This document shows positions 26,916 through 35,672 of a DNA stretch of 64,000 nt, one piece after another. Each line of letters opens with the position of its first letter. Position 1 is the first letter of the stretch. The notes under the pieces are model-generated. The model saw only the letters and a list, made by a program, of their open reading frames with translations. It made no database searches and was not told the DNA's origin. The position numbers and the translations under genes are program-made. Source of the DNA: Acidimicrobiaceae bacterium (GTDB taxonomy: Bacteria; Actinomycetota; Acidimicrobiia; Acidimicrobiales; Ilumatobacteraceae). Where the stretch lies: assembly GCA_947446815.1 (NCBI GenBank), contig CANFGT010000001.1, positions 248,001 to 312,000 of the forward strand, written 5' to 3'.

Positions 26916-27943
26916 TGCAGACGCTCGAGAGTTGCTGCGGCCTTTTGAGAGGCGCCTTCCACTTGTAAACGGAAAGGCTCAAGCTCTGCGGGGTCTTTTA
27001 CGCCCATCGCGCCGCCGAGGTAACGGGCGTACACGCCTTCCAAAATGCACGCGAGCTTCCAGTATGCGAAGGCAACGTAGAAGTCGAGTTGCGAGATATC
27101 ACGTCCGGATACTTGGGCGTACCGTGCCGCAAGGTCTGCGCGGTTCAAGAAACCTGGTGCGGTATTCACACTGTTTGACCATGCACTTGCTTCGTCTTTA
27201 GGTCCTGTCCAGTAGACCATGAGCAATCCAAGGTCAGCCATGGGGTCACCGAGTGTGCAAATTTCCCAGTCGAGTACAGCAATGACGTTGCCATGTGCAT
27301 CGACCATGCAGTTATCGAGGCGGTAATCACCGTGCACCAATGTTGCGCTGCCTTGTTCGGGGATACGTGCGAGCAGGCCTTCGTACACTTGGTCAACGAT
27401 AGGTAATTCACGCGTGCGCTGTTCCAAGATGTTGCCATGCCAGCGCTTGAGTTGACGTGCGATGTATCCCTCGTGGCGTCCGAGATCATCAAGACCTGCA
27501 GACTTCAGATCAACTGCGTGAATCGCAGCCATGGTGTCCACGATCGACTCGCTTGCACGACGACATCCATCAACACCGAGAAGTGTCTCGGCGAGTGACT
27601 TCTCTCGTACGACATATCCGTCAACAAACGACATGACATAGAACGGTGCGTCGTTGATGGATTCGTCCATGCACAAACCAAGCGCGGGGGCAACGGGGAC
27701 GTTGCTGTTGGCAAGCCCAGCGATAATGCGGTGCTCTCGGGACATGTCGTGAGCGCTTGCAAGGCGGTGGCCTAATGGTGGGCGACGCAACACATAGGAA
27801 TGTCCGGCTCCGTCATCCACTTTGAACGTGAGGTTGGAATGTCCACCCGCAATCTGTGTGTAGGTAAATGGTGCCGTTGCTCCGGGGATGTTGGCAGTGA
27901 GCCAACCTTCCACCTTGTCGCTGATGCCATGAGGAAGAGTCAC
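26912..27943 (-). CDS. APH/ACAD10-type phosphotransferase family protein
   Basis: A 343-aa kinase-fold protein. It shows IAGGHSNLTFKVDDGAGHSYVLRRPP (nucleotide loop and lysine region), LVHGDYRLDNCMVD (catalytic loop with HGD...N) and VIAVLDWEICTLGDPMADLG (metal-binding Asp). This subgroup is usually found beside acyl-CoA dehydrogenases rather than antibiotic resistance genes, so a metabolic phosphorylation is more likely than aminoglycoside resistance. It heads the operon phosphotransferase-PAC2-LLM and is divergent from the thioredoxin gene across 29 bp. Confidence 0.85.
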   Translation of the reverse strand: MTLPHGISDKVEGWLTANIPGATAPFTYTQIAGGHSNLTFKVDDGAGHSYVLRRPPLGHRLASAHDMSREHRIIAGLANSNVPVAPALGLCMDESINDAPFYVMSFVDGYVVREKSLAETLLGVDGCRRASESIVDTMAAIHAVDLKSAGLDDLGRHEGYIARQLKRWHGNILEQRTRELPIVDQVYEGLLARIPEQGSATLVHGDYRLDNCMVDAHGNVIAVLDWEICTLGDPMADLGLLMVYWTGPKDEASAWSNSVNTAPGFLNRADLAARYAQVSGRDISQLDFYVAFAYWKLACILEGVYARYLGGAMGVKDPAELEPFRLQVEGASQKAAATLERLQ

Positions 27944-27972
27944 GCCTCTGAAACTACCTGTATCGTGCCCTG

Positions 27973-28677
27973 ATGGCAGTAGACGTCACCGACACCAGTT
28001 TTCAGACCGATGTTGTTGAGATGTCAAAGACCCATCCCGTGCTTGTGGATTTTTGGGCTCCATGGTGTGGTCCGTGTAAAACCTTGACCCCAATACTGGA
28101 AAAAGCCACAGATGCCACAGGTGGACAAGTGCTGCTTGCAAAGGTCAATATCGATGAAAATCCGGGCCTCTCGCAGGCTTTCGGTATTCAATCTGTACCA
28201 ACAGTGGTGATCTTCAAAGACGGTGCTCCTTTAGATGCTTTCACTGGTGCACAACCAGAGCACATGATTGAAAATTTGGTGGCGTCGCTCTTACCCGACC
28301 CAACCCAAGTACGTATTCTTGATTTGCTGCAACAAGGGACAGAAGAGTCGTTGCGTGATGCAGTTGCATTGGCGCCAGGAAATGAAGATGCTGTTTGTTC
28401 GTTGGCAGAGTTTCTCGTTCGCATTGGTGGCGCCGAAGAAGCTCTTGGATTATTGACACGCTTGCCCGAAACAGAACGTGTGCGTCGCATTGCTGCTGGC
28501 GCACGGCTCTCCATGAATCCCATCGATAATTTCGACGAAGAACTCATGTCGTTGTTAGAGCGTGTCAAAGACGATGAAGTTGCACGTCAGGAATATCTCG
28601 ATATTTTGCAGACAATGGGCAACGATGATCCGCGCACGGCAAAATATCGCAAGCAATTGACTGCACGCCTCTTTTAG
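27973..28677 (+). CDS. Thioredoxin-TPR fusion (YbbN/CnoX-like)
   Basis: 234 aa. An N-terminal thioredoxin domain (about 5-110) has the full active site WCGPCK with Cys32 and Cys35, followed by IQSVPTVVIFKDG. The rest (about 115-234) is helical with tetratricopeptide-like repeats (GNEDAVCSLAEFLVRIGGAEEALGLLTRLPE). Unlike E. coli CnoX, which lacks a redox pair, this copy keeps both cysteines, so it could act as reductase and holdase together. No signal peptide is seen, so it is cytoplasmic. Confidence 0.88.
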   Translation: MAVDVTDTSFQTDVVEMSKTHPVLVDFWAPWCGPCKTLTPILEKATDATGGQVLLAKVNIDENPGLSQAFGIQSVPTVVIFKDGAPLDAFTGAQPEHMIENLVASLLPDPTQVRILDLLQQGTEESLRDAVALAPGNEDAVCSLAEFLVRIGGAEEALGLLTRLPETERVRRIAAGARLSMNPIDNFDEELMSLLERVKDDEVARQEYLDILQTMGNDDPRTAKYRKQLTARLF

Positions 28678-28716
28678 TTCTGCCATGTAGGCCGTCGCCG
28701 TGTGCACATAGTGGGC

Positions 28717-29418
28717 ATGGAAGATATTGATTTTAAAAAGATCCTTCTGCGACTGCGTCAATGGGTCGCATTTATCGGTCTCCGTCGTCTGGTCGCAGGT
28801 GCATGCACCACAGCGGTCATTGCCGCAGTCGCATGGTTCATCATGAAGCCATCACCGGTGCCCATCGAATCATTTATCCCACAGGTGACGTCGATATCGA
28901 CAATGTCGACATCACCAGTTCCGCCGACGAAAGTGAAAGTACATGTAGCGGGCGCTGTGAAAAGCCCTGGCGTGTACCAACTTGCGTCTTCTGCTCGGGT
29001 CGTTGATGCAATTGCTGCTGCTGGTGGCGCACTAGTGAACGCTGATCTTGAATCCATCAATCTCGCTCAGACAATTGTTGACACAGAACAGGTGTATGTG
29101 CCGCAGAAACATTCGGCGCGTTCGCATATTTCGGTAGCTCCGCGGTTACGACCAAGGCGCGATAGTGCAACCACTGTGGCCCCTGGTGGCTCTGGCGCTG
29201 GGGTGCCGTCATCTCCTGGACCAAAACTCGTGAATCTCAATACAGCGACCTCTGCAGAGTTGGACACGTTGACAGGTGTCGGACCAAGCACGGCGAAAGC
29301 GATCATTTCGTATCGCACAAAGAAAGGGTCGTTCACAAAAGTAGAAGACCTCCTGAATGTGCCGGGGGTTGGGCCGTCAAAGTTGGCCGCGATGCGAGAT
29401 GAAGTGACGGTGGGCTAA
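28717..29418 (+). CDS. comEA: ComEA-type competence DNA-binding protein
   Basis: About 233 aa from the ATG at 28717; a GTG at 28702 is an alternative and neither has a strong Shine-Dalgarno. One TM helix (about 25-45) anchors it. A periplasmic-side SLBB domain (about 70-130, VHVAGAVKSPGVYQLASSARVVDAIAAAGG) follows. After a Pro/Gly linker there are two helix-hairpin-helix motifs (LNTATSAELDTLTGVGPSTAKAIISYR and LLNVPGVGPSKLAAM). ComEA binds double-stranded DNA at the cell surface for uptake through ComEC. Confidence 0.92.
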   Translation: MEDIDFKKILLRLRQWVAFIGLRRLVAGACTTAVIAAVAWFIMKPSPVPIESFIPQVTSISTMSTSPVPPTKVKVHVAGAVKSPGVYQLASSARVVDAIAAAGGALVNADLESINLAQTIVDTEQVYVPQKHSARSHISVAPRLRPRRDSATTVAPGGSGAGVPSSPGPKLVNLNTATSAELDTLTGVGPSTAKAIISYRTKKGSFTKVEDLLNVPGVGPSKLAAMRDEVTVG

Positions 29419-29861
29419 AAAGCGCCGAGGGCAAGTGCGCCCACGATGAGTGCGCCAGCAGCACCAATCCAAAATCCAAGCCCCAAGAGAAAGAATTCTC
29501 TCGCCCATTCACGCCAGCCAACGACGGGGCGTTTAGCGACTCGTCCGGCCACTGTCTGGCCGACAAACCACCAGATGACCGCGCTGAGAATGATGGCAAG
29601 CAGAAGTCGATGACCACCGCCTGATGCGGGCATCCCAAGTATTGGCATGACAGGGAGAGCCATCACCATCAACATGAACGAGAACGCGCCACCGATGGTT
29701 TCGGGTAAGAACCAAGACAGCACAATGCCAGAGAACCATAACGATGCAGCTGCGCCGATCGCCATGAATCCGCCACAGCGACGAATAGAGCGTCGGGTTG
29801 CAGCGACGCCACCAGGAAGCAATGTGCGCGACTCGCGCGGAGAAGATGCGTTGCTGCCCAC
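29415..29861 (-). CDS. Small integral membrane protein lying antisense between comEA and comEC
   Basis: A 148-aa protein with an Arg-rich N-terminus (RESRTLLPGGVAATRRSIRRCGG) and about four hydrophobic segments (near 32-52, 58-76, 85-103 and 124-146). No family is recognised. No plus-strand gene explains this 456-bp interval, and the composition is that of a real membrane protein. Its stop interlocks with the comEA stop, and its start faces the comEC start 56 bp away. Function unknown; a role with the DNA-uptake channel is only a guess from position. Confidence 0.65.
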   Translation of the reverse strand: MGSNASSPRESRTLLPGGVAATRRSIRRCGGFMAIGAAASLWFSGIVLSWFLPETIGGAFSFMLMVMALPVMPILGMPASGGGHRLLLAIILSAVIWWFVGQTVAGRVAKRPVVGWREWAREFFLLGLGFWIGAAGALIVGALALGAF

Positions 29862-29916
29862 GCGTCAACTGTACGTGGGTGGCGTCACTACAAACGTGCA
29901 TCACTGGGGCGCATCG

Positions 29917-31290
29917 ATGCGCTGGCTGGTCTTTGCCGTCGCATTGTGGGTGGGCACATGGATGGGCGAGTGGTGTGTGCGTTGTGCTCATCTTCGTCTT
30001 CTCGGTTTTGTTCTTCTTGGTTGTGTTGTCGTGCTGTATCGGAACCGCGTTGTTTCATCTGCGGTGTGTGTGTTGGTGCTCTTTCTTGTCGGTGCGACGG
30101 GTGGTTCCAGCGTGTGGCACACAGGCGGGCTTGTCGCGGAAGGTGAATGCCGAGGGGTCGCAACTGTTCGTGCAGATCCCACGCTCCGATTCAACGGAAC
30201 ATCAACTGTTCTAGAGCTCCATCACAAGCGATACAAAGTTCTTGCGTACGGAAGCGCCGGTGGGCGCCTTGCGCAGCGACTGGTTGGTGAATCAGTGCGG
30301 GTATCGGGAGAGTGCACTCGCAACGACGGACCATTTGCGCGTTTCGATCGCATTAACCATGTCGTGGGACGACTGAAGTTGACGTCAGTTTCAGAAACGT
30401 ATTCAGAAGGGTCGAAATTCGTTCGCACAGCGAATCGAATGCGTCGATCATTGTTGCGCGGTGTGCAATCGATGCCACGTGGTCAGCAGGCGCTCTTTAC
30501 CGGACTTGTAATTGGAGACGATAGAGATCAGTCGCAAGCAATGTTGCAACGATTTCGCGCGAGCGGACTTTCCCATCTCTGTGCTGTGTCAGGTCAGAAT
30601 GTGGCGTATTTGCTGATCGTCGCATCGCCGCTGTTGAAGCGCCGGAGTAGATGGATGAAATGGTGCGCCACCATGTTGTTATTGCTGTGGTTTGTTGTTC
30701 TCACGCGAGGCGAACCATCGGTCTTGCGTGCATCATTTATGGCAGGAATGGTTGCCACCAATTCGTTAATGAGAACTCCGGCTAATGCACGAATTGTGTT
30801 ATCTCGTGCAGTGGTTGCATTGTTGTTCATCGACCCAATGCTGGCGTGGAGTGTGGGCTTTGCACTCAGTGTTGGTGCAACAGCGGGACTGGCGTGGGCA
30901 TCGGCCGGTATCGGCAAGATGATGGGTAGTCGAGGAGTCCTTGCATCTACTCTCGCTGCCCAGATAGGGACTGCTCCTATTTCGCTGCTTGTATTTGGAT
31001 ACGTACCGGTGGTGTCGCTCGTTGCAAATCCATTAGCGATTCCTGTCGCCGGGTGGGTGATGACGGTTGGGTTGCCCGTTGCGCTGATCTCGTCAGCTAT
31101 TCCCGCTCTTATTCCATTTGTCTCGTGGTTCTTGCTTATTCCCACGGCATGGGTGGACGACGTGTCTCATGTTGCATCTGCTGTCTCCCCGCGAGGTTGG
31201 TGGAACGGCGTTTTGTGGCTGTTTGCGGTGGTATTTCTATTGCACCGAACGAAGAAAAATGGAAGAAGGCACACCGCTGTGGCAGGGTAG
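29917..31290 (+). CDS. comEC: ComEC/Rec2-type DNA uptake channel lacking the C-terminal MBL domain
   Basis: About 457 aa from the ATG at 29917; a GTG at 29875 is possible. Starts further upstream would overlap the antisense gene and are rejected. N-terminal TM segments and a DUF4131-like OB region are followed by the Competence domain, with GLVIGDDRDQSQAMLQRFRASGLSHLCAVSGQNVAYLL and further TMs. The protein ends right after the membrane region (FAVVFLLHRTKKNGRRH). The metallo-beta-lactamase-like domain found in longer ComEC proteins is missing. The nuclease step may be done by another protein, or uptake may be impaired. Confidence 0.9.
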   Translation: MRWLVFAVALWVGTWMGEWCVRCAHLRLLGFVLLGCVVVLYRNRVVSSAVCVLVLFLVGATGGSSVWHTGGLVAEGECRGVATVRADPTLRFNGTSTVLELHHKRYKVLAYGSAGGRLAQRLVGESVRVSGECTRNDGPFARFDRINHVVGRLKLTSVSETYSEGSKFVRTANRMRRSLLRGVQSMPRGQQALFTGLVIGDDRDQSQAMLQRFRASGLSHLCAVSGQNVAYLLIVASPLLKRRSRWMKWCATMLLLLWFVVLTRGEPSVLRASFMAGMVATNSLMRTPANARIVLSRAVVALLFIDPMLAWSVGFALSVGATAGLAWASAGIGKMMGSRGVLASTLAAQIGTAPISLLVFGYVPVVSLVANPLAIPVAGWVMTVGLPVALISSAIPALIPFVSWFLLIPTAWVDDVSHVASAVSPRGWWNGVLWLFAVVFLLHRTKKNGRRHTAVAG

Positions 31291-31295
31291 AGGGC

Positions 31296-32282
31296 GTGAG
31301 TGTGTATCTGATTTCCGGCGACGAAAGCCTGATCAGTCTCGAACTCACCACGCTGGTTGATCGATTAGTGGGTGATGGCGACCGTTCCATGATGGTCGAC
31401 GACTTCGATTGCTCCGACAGCACTTTCATCATCGGAGGAGTTGCTGACGCACTGACCACCATGTCGTTATTCATGGATCGCAAAGTTGTCATCGTGAGAC
31501 ATCTACAAGATCTTCTCGCGGAACATACCGACACATTGGTTGCAGCAATCGATGCATGCATTGAAGAAGTTGATCTTGTCATGACGTCCACCGGCAGGCT
31601 TTTAAAGGCAGTGTCCGATGCTTGCAAGCGCGTGAAAGCAGAGACCATCGGTGCTGCTGTGGTCAGCAACCAAAACGAACGCATCAAGTGGGTGGAATCC
31701 AAACTGGTGGAAGCCGGGTTCACATATTCTCCCGATGCAGGCCGTCTCATTGCTTCGTGGTTTGGCGGAGACCATGCACGAATCGCTGGGCTTCTCGCGA
31801 CGCTGACATCTGCTTATGGCGAAGGTGCCAAACTCTCGCGTTCCGATATTGAGGTGTTCTTAGGCGAAGCCGGAAGTGTCGCGCCGTGGGATCTCACGGA
31901 TGCAGTCGATGCTGGAGACTCCAATAAAGCGCTGCTCATGTTGCATCGCATGATGTCGGACTCGCATCCAATGCAGATTCTTGCGCTGTTGGCCAATCGG
32001 TATGCGCAGATGATGAAGATCGATGGTCGAGGGGTTCGTACTGCAGCCGACGCCGTCGAAATTCTCGGGGGCAAAGAATTCACGGCTCGAAAAGTGCTGG
32101 AGCAGTATCAGCGGCTGGGTAGTGCAGGCATCTCGCGTGCAATCTCGCTGATTGCAACAGCTGACCTCGATTTACGAGGCGGCAAAGACTGGGAGCCAGA
32201 GCTGGTGATGGAAGTGCTGGTAGCGCGACTATCTCGACTCGGCGGTGCAGCCCCACAGCGGGCGCGCGCGTTTAAGCGCTAA
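31296..32282 (+). CDS. holA: DNA polymerase III delta subunit (clamp loader)
   Basis: About 328 aa from the GTG at 31296, 5 bp after comEC. The start gives VSVYLISGDESLISLELTTLVDRLV, the usual delta N-terminus; longer forms would run into comEC. It shows VDDFDCSD, MDRKVVIVRHLQDL and the helical collar (ISRAISLIATADLDLRGGKDWEPELVMEVLVARL). Delta opens the beta sliding clamp. comEC-holA-rpsT is a widely conserved order; here rpsT is on the opposite strand. Confidence 0.92.
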   Translation: MSVYLISGDESLISLELTTLVDRLVGDGDRSMMVDDFDCSDSTFIIGGVADALTTMSLFMDRKVVIVRHLQDLLAEHTDTLVAAIDACIEEVDLVMTSTGRLLKAVSDACKRVKAETIGAAVVSNQNERIKWVESKLVEAGFTYSPDAGRLIASWFGGDHARIAGLLATLTSAYGEGAKLSRSDIEVFLGEAGSVAPWDLTDAVDAGDSNKALLMLHRMMSDSHPMQILALLANRYAQMMKIDGRGVRTAADAVEILGGKEFTARKVLEQYQRLGSAGISRAISLIATADLDLRGGKDWEPELVMEVLVARLSRLGGAAPQRARAFKR

Positions 32283-32348
32283 GACAGTAAGTGGGAATCG
32301 CGTCGATATGACGCAGGGACCAAGCGCGTTGGCTTGGAGGCCGAGAAA

Positions 32349-32606
32349 TTACTTGGCAGCGAGGTTGAGGCGCTTCATGAGGCGGCTCTTGCGACGTGCA
32401 GCTGAGTTGGGATGAATGATTCCCTTGGCAGCGGCCTTGTCGATGCGCTTCACGGCAGCACGAAGGCTTTCCACACCCTCGGGGGTGCCAGCCTGGTCGG
32501 TTGCAGTACGGACACGTGTCTTCAGCTCGCTCTTAACGGCCTTGTTACGGTCTGCTGCTTTTGCGTTGGTAAGAATGCGCTTCTTTTGGCTCTTGATGTT
32601 TGCCAC
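32349..32606 (-). CDS. rpsT: 30S ribosomal protein S20
   Basis: 85 aa from a GTG at 32606, giving (M)[25 protein letters not shown], the canonical S20 N-terminus. A TTG nine nt upstream would add three residues and is less likely. The C-terminus [22 protein letters not shown] is the S20 signature. The protein is highly basic and helical and binds the 5' domain of 16S rRNA. It converges on holA (66-bp gap with no clear terminator) and is divergent from lepA (64 bp). Confidence 0.95.
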   Translation of the reverse strand: MANIKSQKKRILTNAKAADRNKAVKSELKTRVRTATDQAGTPEGVESLRAAVKRIDKAAAKGIIHPNSAARRKSRLMKRLNLAAK

Positions 32607-32670
32607 GAGTTGCAAGGCTATCGGGGAACAGCCCCGTCACCAACCGCCACAGGTAGGCTCAAATTTGCCC

Positions 32671-34455
32671 ATGGACATCTCAAAAATCCGCAATTTCTCG
32701 ATCATTGCCCACATTGACCATGGCAAGTCAACCCTGTCCGACCGCATCCTCGAAATGACAGGTGCAGTCCAGGCGCGCGACATGAAGGCCCAGTATCTCG
32801 ACTCCATGGACTTGGAGCGTGAACGAGGCATCACCATCAAAGCCCAAAATGTTCGCGTGAATTGGAAGGGACACACCTTCCACCTCATTGATACGCCAGG
32901 TCACGTGGACTTTGGTTACGAGGTCAGCCGGTCGCTTGCTGCGTGTGAGGGTGTGGTGCTCGTGGTGGATGCTGCACAGGGCATTGAAGCCCAGACACTT
33001 GCTAACTGTTATCTGGCACTTGAGAACGACTTAGAAATAGTTGCAGTTCTCAACAAGATCGACCTTCCCGCAGCGGACCCTGATCGGTATGCACAGGAAA
33101 TTGAAAACATCTTGGGTATCCCGGCCGAAGACATCTTGCGAATCTCGGCCAAGACGGGCGCGGGCGTTCCGGAGCTTCTTGACGAAATTATTGAGAAGAT
33201 TCCCGCGCCGCAAGGTGATGCTGACGCACCGTTGCAGGCGCTCATTTTTGATTCCCAGTTCGACCAGTACCGCGGAGTGGTCTCCAGCGTTCGTGTGATG
33301 CACGGACGACTGAATACGGGCAGTCGTTTGCAATTCATGCAAACACGCGCAACGCACGATGTGATTGAAATCGGCGCACGCCAGCCAGGCCCAGAGCCTC
33401 TGCCTGAGCTCGGGCCCGGCGAAGTTGGGTATCTCATCGCAGGCATTAAAGATGTTGCCGAAGCTCGAAGCGGTGAAACCGTTACCACGTTGAACAACGG
33501 CGCAACCGAGGCCTTGCCTGGTTATCGCGACCCCAAGGCGATGGTGTTCTGTGGTTTGTACCCAATCGATGGTGACGACTTTGAAAACCTGCGCGAGAGT
33601 CTCGAGAAATTGAAACTGAATGACGCGTCCATTACCTATGAACCTGAATCGTCGGGCGCGCTCGGTTTTGGTTTCCGCTGTGGTTTCCTCGGTTTGTTGC
33701 ACATGGAAATTGTGAAAGAGCGTCTTGAGCGTGAATTCAACTTGGCTCTGATTGCGACGGCACCGTCAGTGGCATATCGCGTGACAAAGACAGATGGTGA
33801 AGTCATCACTGTGGAAAACCCAGCAGATCTTCCACCAACGCAGAACATCAACTTCATTGAAGAACCATTCTTTAAGGTCAACATCATCACGCCGAAGGAT
33901 TACACCGGCACTCTGATGGATCTCTGTCAGTCGCGTCGTGGCGAGATGGTGAAACTGGAATATCTCTCGCCAGAGCGCGTGGAATTGCATTACCTCGTGC
34001 CGTTGGCTGAAGTGGTGGTCGACTTCTTCGATCAGATGAAGAGCCGCACGCAGGGATACGCCAGTCTTGACTATGAGCTCGAGGGCTATCGCCCGAGTGC
34101 ATTGGTATTGGTTGACATTCTCTTGAATGCGCAACCTGCAGATGCTTTCAGCACGATCGTCCACCGCGACAAAGCTTTTGATTACGGCCGACGCATGTGT
34201 GAGAAATTGCGTGAATTAATTCCGCGCCAAATGTTTGATGTGCCCATCCAGGCAGCAATCGGCGGCAAGGTCATTGCGCGTGAGACCGTCAAGGCCAAGC
34301 GTAAAGACGTGTTGGCGAAGTGTTATGGCGGTGACATCACTCGTAAGCGCAAACTTCTCGAAAAGCAGAAGGAAGGCAAGAAGAAGATGAAAGCGATCGG
34401 TCGCGTTGAAGTGCCTGGCGACGTTTTCATTAGTGCCTTGAAGTTGGACGACTGA
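32671..34455 (+). CDS. lepA: Elongation factor 4 (LepA)
   Basis: 594 aa from the ATG at 32671, giving [27 protein letters not shown]. An upstream in-frame extension would overlap rpsT and is rejected. G motifs are [34 protein letters not shown] and NKIDLP. The LepA-specific C-terminal domain begins near 485 and ends [23 protein letters not shown]. The factor acts on stalled or mistranslocated ribosomes. It overlaps the MFS gene by one base (TGATG). Confidence 0.97.
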   Translation: MDISKIRNFSIIAHIDHGKSTLSDRILEMTGAVQARDMKAQYLDSMDLERERGITIKAQNVRVNWKGHTFHLIDTPGHVDFGYEVSRSLAACEGVVLVVDAAQGIEAQTLANCYLALENDLEIVAVLNKIDLPAADPDRYAQEIENILGIPAEDILRISAKTGAGVPELLDEIIEKIPAPQGDADAPLQALIFDSQFDQYRGVVSSVRVMHGRLNTGSRLQFMQTRATHDVIEIGARQPGPEPLPELGPGEVGYLIAGIKDVAEARSGETVTTLNNGATEALPGYRDPKAMVFCGLYPIDGDDFENLRESLEKLKLNDASITYEPESSGALGFGFRCGFLGLLHMEIVKERLEREFNLALIATAPSVAYRVTKTDGEVITVENPADLPPTQNINFIEEPFFKVNIITPKDYTGTLMDLCQSRRGEMVKLEYLSPERVELHYLVPLAEVVVDFFDQMKSRTQGYASLDYELEGYRPSALVLVDILLNAQPADAFSTIVHRDKAFDYGRRMCEKLRELIPRQMFDVPIQAAIGGKVIARETVKAKRKDVLAKCYGGDITRKRKLLEKQKEGKKKMKAIGRVEVPGDVFISALKLDD

Positions 34456-35672
34456 TGTCAACAAGCGTGAATGAAGAAAAGGGAAGCCCTTTTCGTTCGT
34501 TACGTTCGTACAACATGCGTGTCTACATGGGTGGATTACTGCTGTCGAATGTTGGAACATGGTTGCAATTCACGGCGACGTCATTATTGATTTATCGGAT
34601 TCACCACAGAGCAACGGACTCTGGCATCAACGCGATGTTCCAGTTCCTCCCGATGTTGTTGCTTGGTGCATGGGCGGGCGGGCTTGCTGATCGATTCGAC
34701 CGCCGCAAGGTCACCATCTGTACACAAACTGCGTTGGGTCTTCAAGCCGTCGTCTTGGCTGTAGTTACTGCGACGGGACATGCAAGCCTTCCCGTGATTT
34801 ATGCGTTGTCGTTGATTCTGGGTGTCGGCAACGCCATCGATAACCCAGCACGTCGTGGTTTGGTGACAGAGCTCATTCCGCCTCATGAAATTTCCAATGC
34901 AATGTCCCTGAACACCACAGTGATGACAGGCTCTCGCATTGTTGGCCCTGCTTTGGCTGCCGCACTCATCGGACCATTGGGCACCGCATGGCTGTTCAGC
35001 ATGAATGCCTTCTCTTATCTCGCAGTACTCCTTTCTTTGTTTTCATTACGCACGTCAGAGATGCTGCCCAAAGTGGCGGCACCGCGCGGTGGCAAGCCTG
35101 TACGTGAAGGTCTTGCGTTTGTATGGAACGACGTTTACCTGCGAAACATTTTCATCGTGTTTACGGTGGCCAGCACTTTTGCATTTAACTACAGCACTGT
35201 TTTGCCAAAGATGAGCGACAAGTTGTGGCATGAACCAAATGGATACGCCATCTTGTTGACGGTGACCAGCGTCGGAAGCGTGATTGGCGCACTGACCAAT
35301 GCTCGTTTCCGTGTGATGACGGTTCGTCGTTTCGCATACGGAAGCTTCATGTTGTCCTTTGCGTGTTTGATCTTGCCATTTGCGCCCAACTTCTACATCG
35401 CGTGCCTTTTCTCTCTGCCGCTGGGTATTGGTGGCACGGGCTTCATGACAGCTATGACTGGATTGATGCAACAGCGCACGCCGCCAGAGATGCGTAGTCG
35501 CATGATGGCATTGCAATCGGTTGCGTTCCTAGGTTCAACGCCTATCGGCGGTCCGATTACCGGCTGGATTGGCGACAACATTGGTGTGCGTATGTCGCTC
35601 GTTTATGGCGGTGTCTTGACGTTGATGGTGATGCCACTTTTACGTGGCCTTGAAAAGGGGAGTACAGAGTGA
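34455..35672 (+). CDS. MFS transporter (EntS/MFS_3-like)
   Basis: A 405-aa membrane protein with about 10-12 hydrophobic helices. It shows the MFS loop GGLADRFDRRKVTICTQTALGLQAV between TM2 and TM3. DNPARRGLVTELIPPHEISNAMSLNTTVMTGSRIVGPALAAALI is typical of the EntS-like exporters. TPIGGPITGWIGDNIGVRMSLVYGG is the second-half equivalent. The substrate is unknown. It lies between lepA and a photolyase gene with coupled starts on both sides (TGATG and GTGA), an unusual insertion into the lepA-hrcA neighbourhood. Confidence 0.87.
   Translation: MSTSVNEEKGSPFRSLRSYNMRVYMGGLLLSNVGTWLQFTATSLLIYRIHHRATDSGINAMFQFLPMLLLGAWAGGLADRFDRRKVTICTQTALGLQAVVLAVVTATGHASLPVIYALSLILGVGNAIDNPARRGLVTELIPPHEISNAMSLNTTVMTGSRIVGPALAAALIGPLGTAWLFSMNAFSYLAVLLSLFSLRTSEMLPKVAAPRGGKPVREGLAFVWNDVYLRNIFIVFTVASTFAFNYSTVLPKMSDKLWHEPNGYAILLTVTSVGSVIGALTNARFRVMTVRRFAYGSFMLSFACLILPFAPNFYIACLFSLPLGIGGTGFMTAMTGLMQQRTPPEMRSRMMALQSVAFLGSTPIGGPITGWIGDNIGVRMSLVYGGVLTLMVMPLLRGLEKGSTE

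Noticed and set aside
29647-29916. Longer N-terminus for ComEC starting at 29647
   Set aside because: This part would overlap the antisense membrane gene, has no membrane segment and no ComEC similarity; the family-like hydrophobic start begins at 29917.
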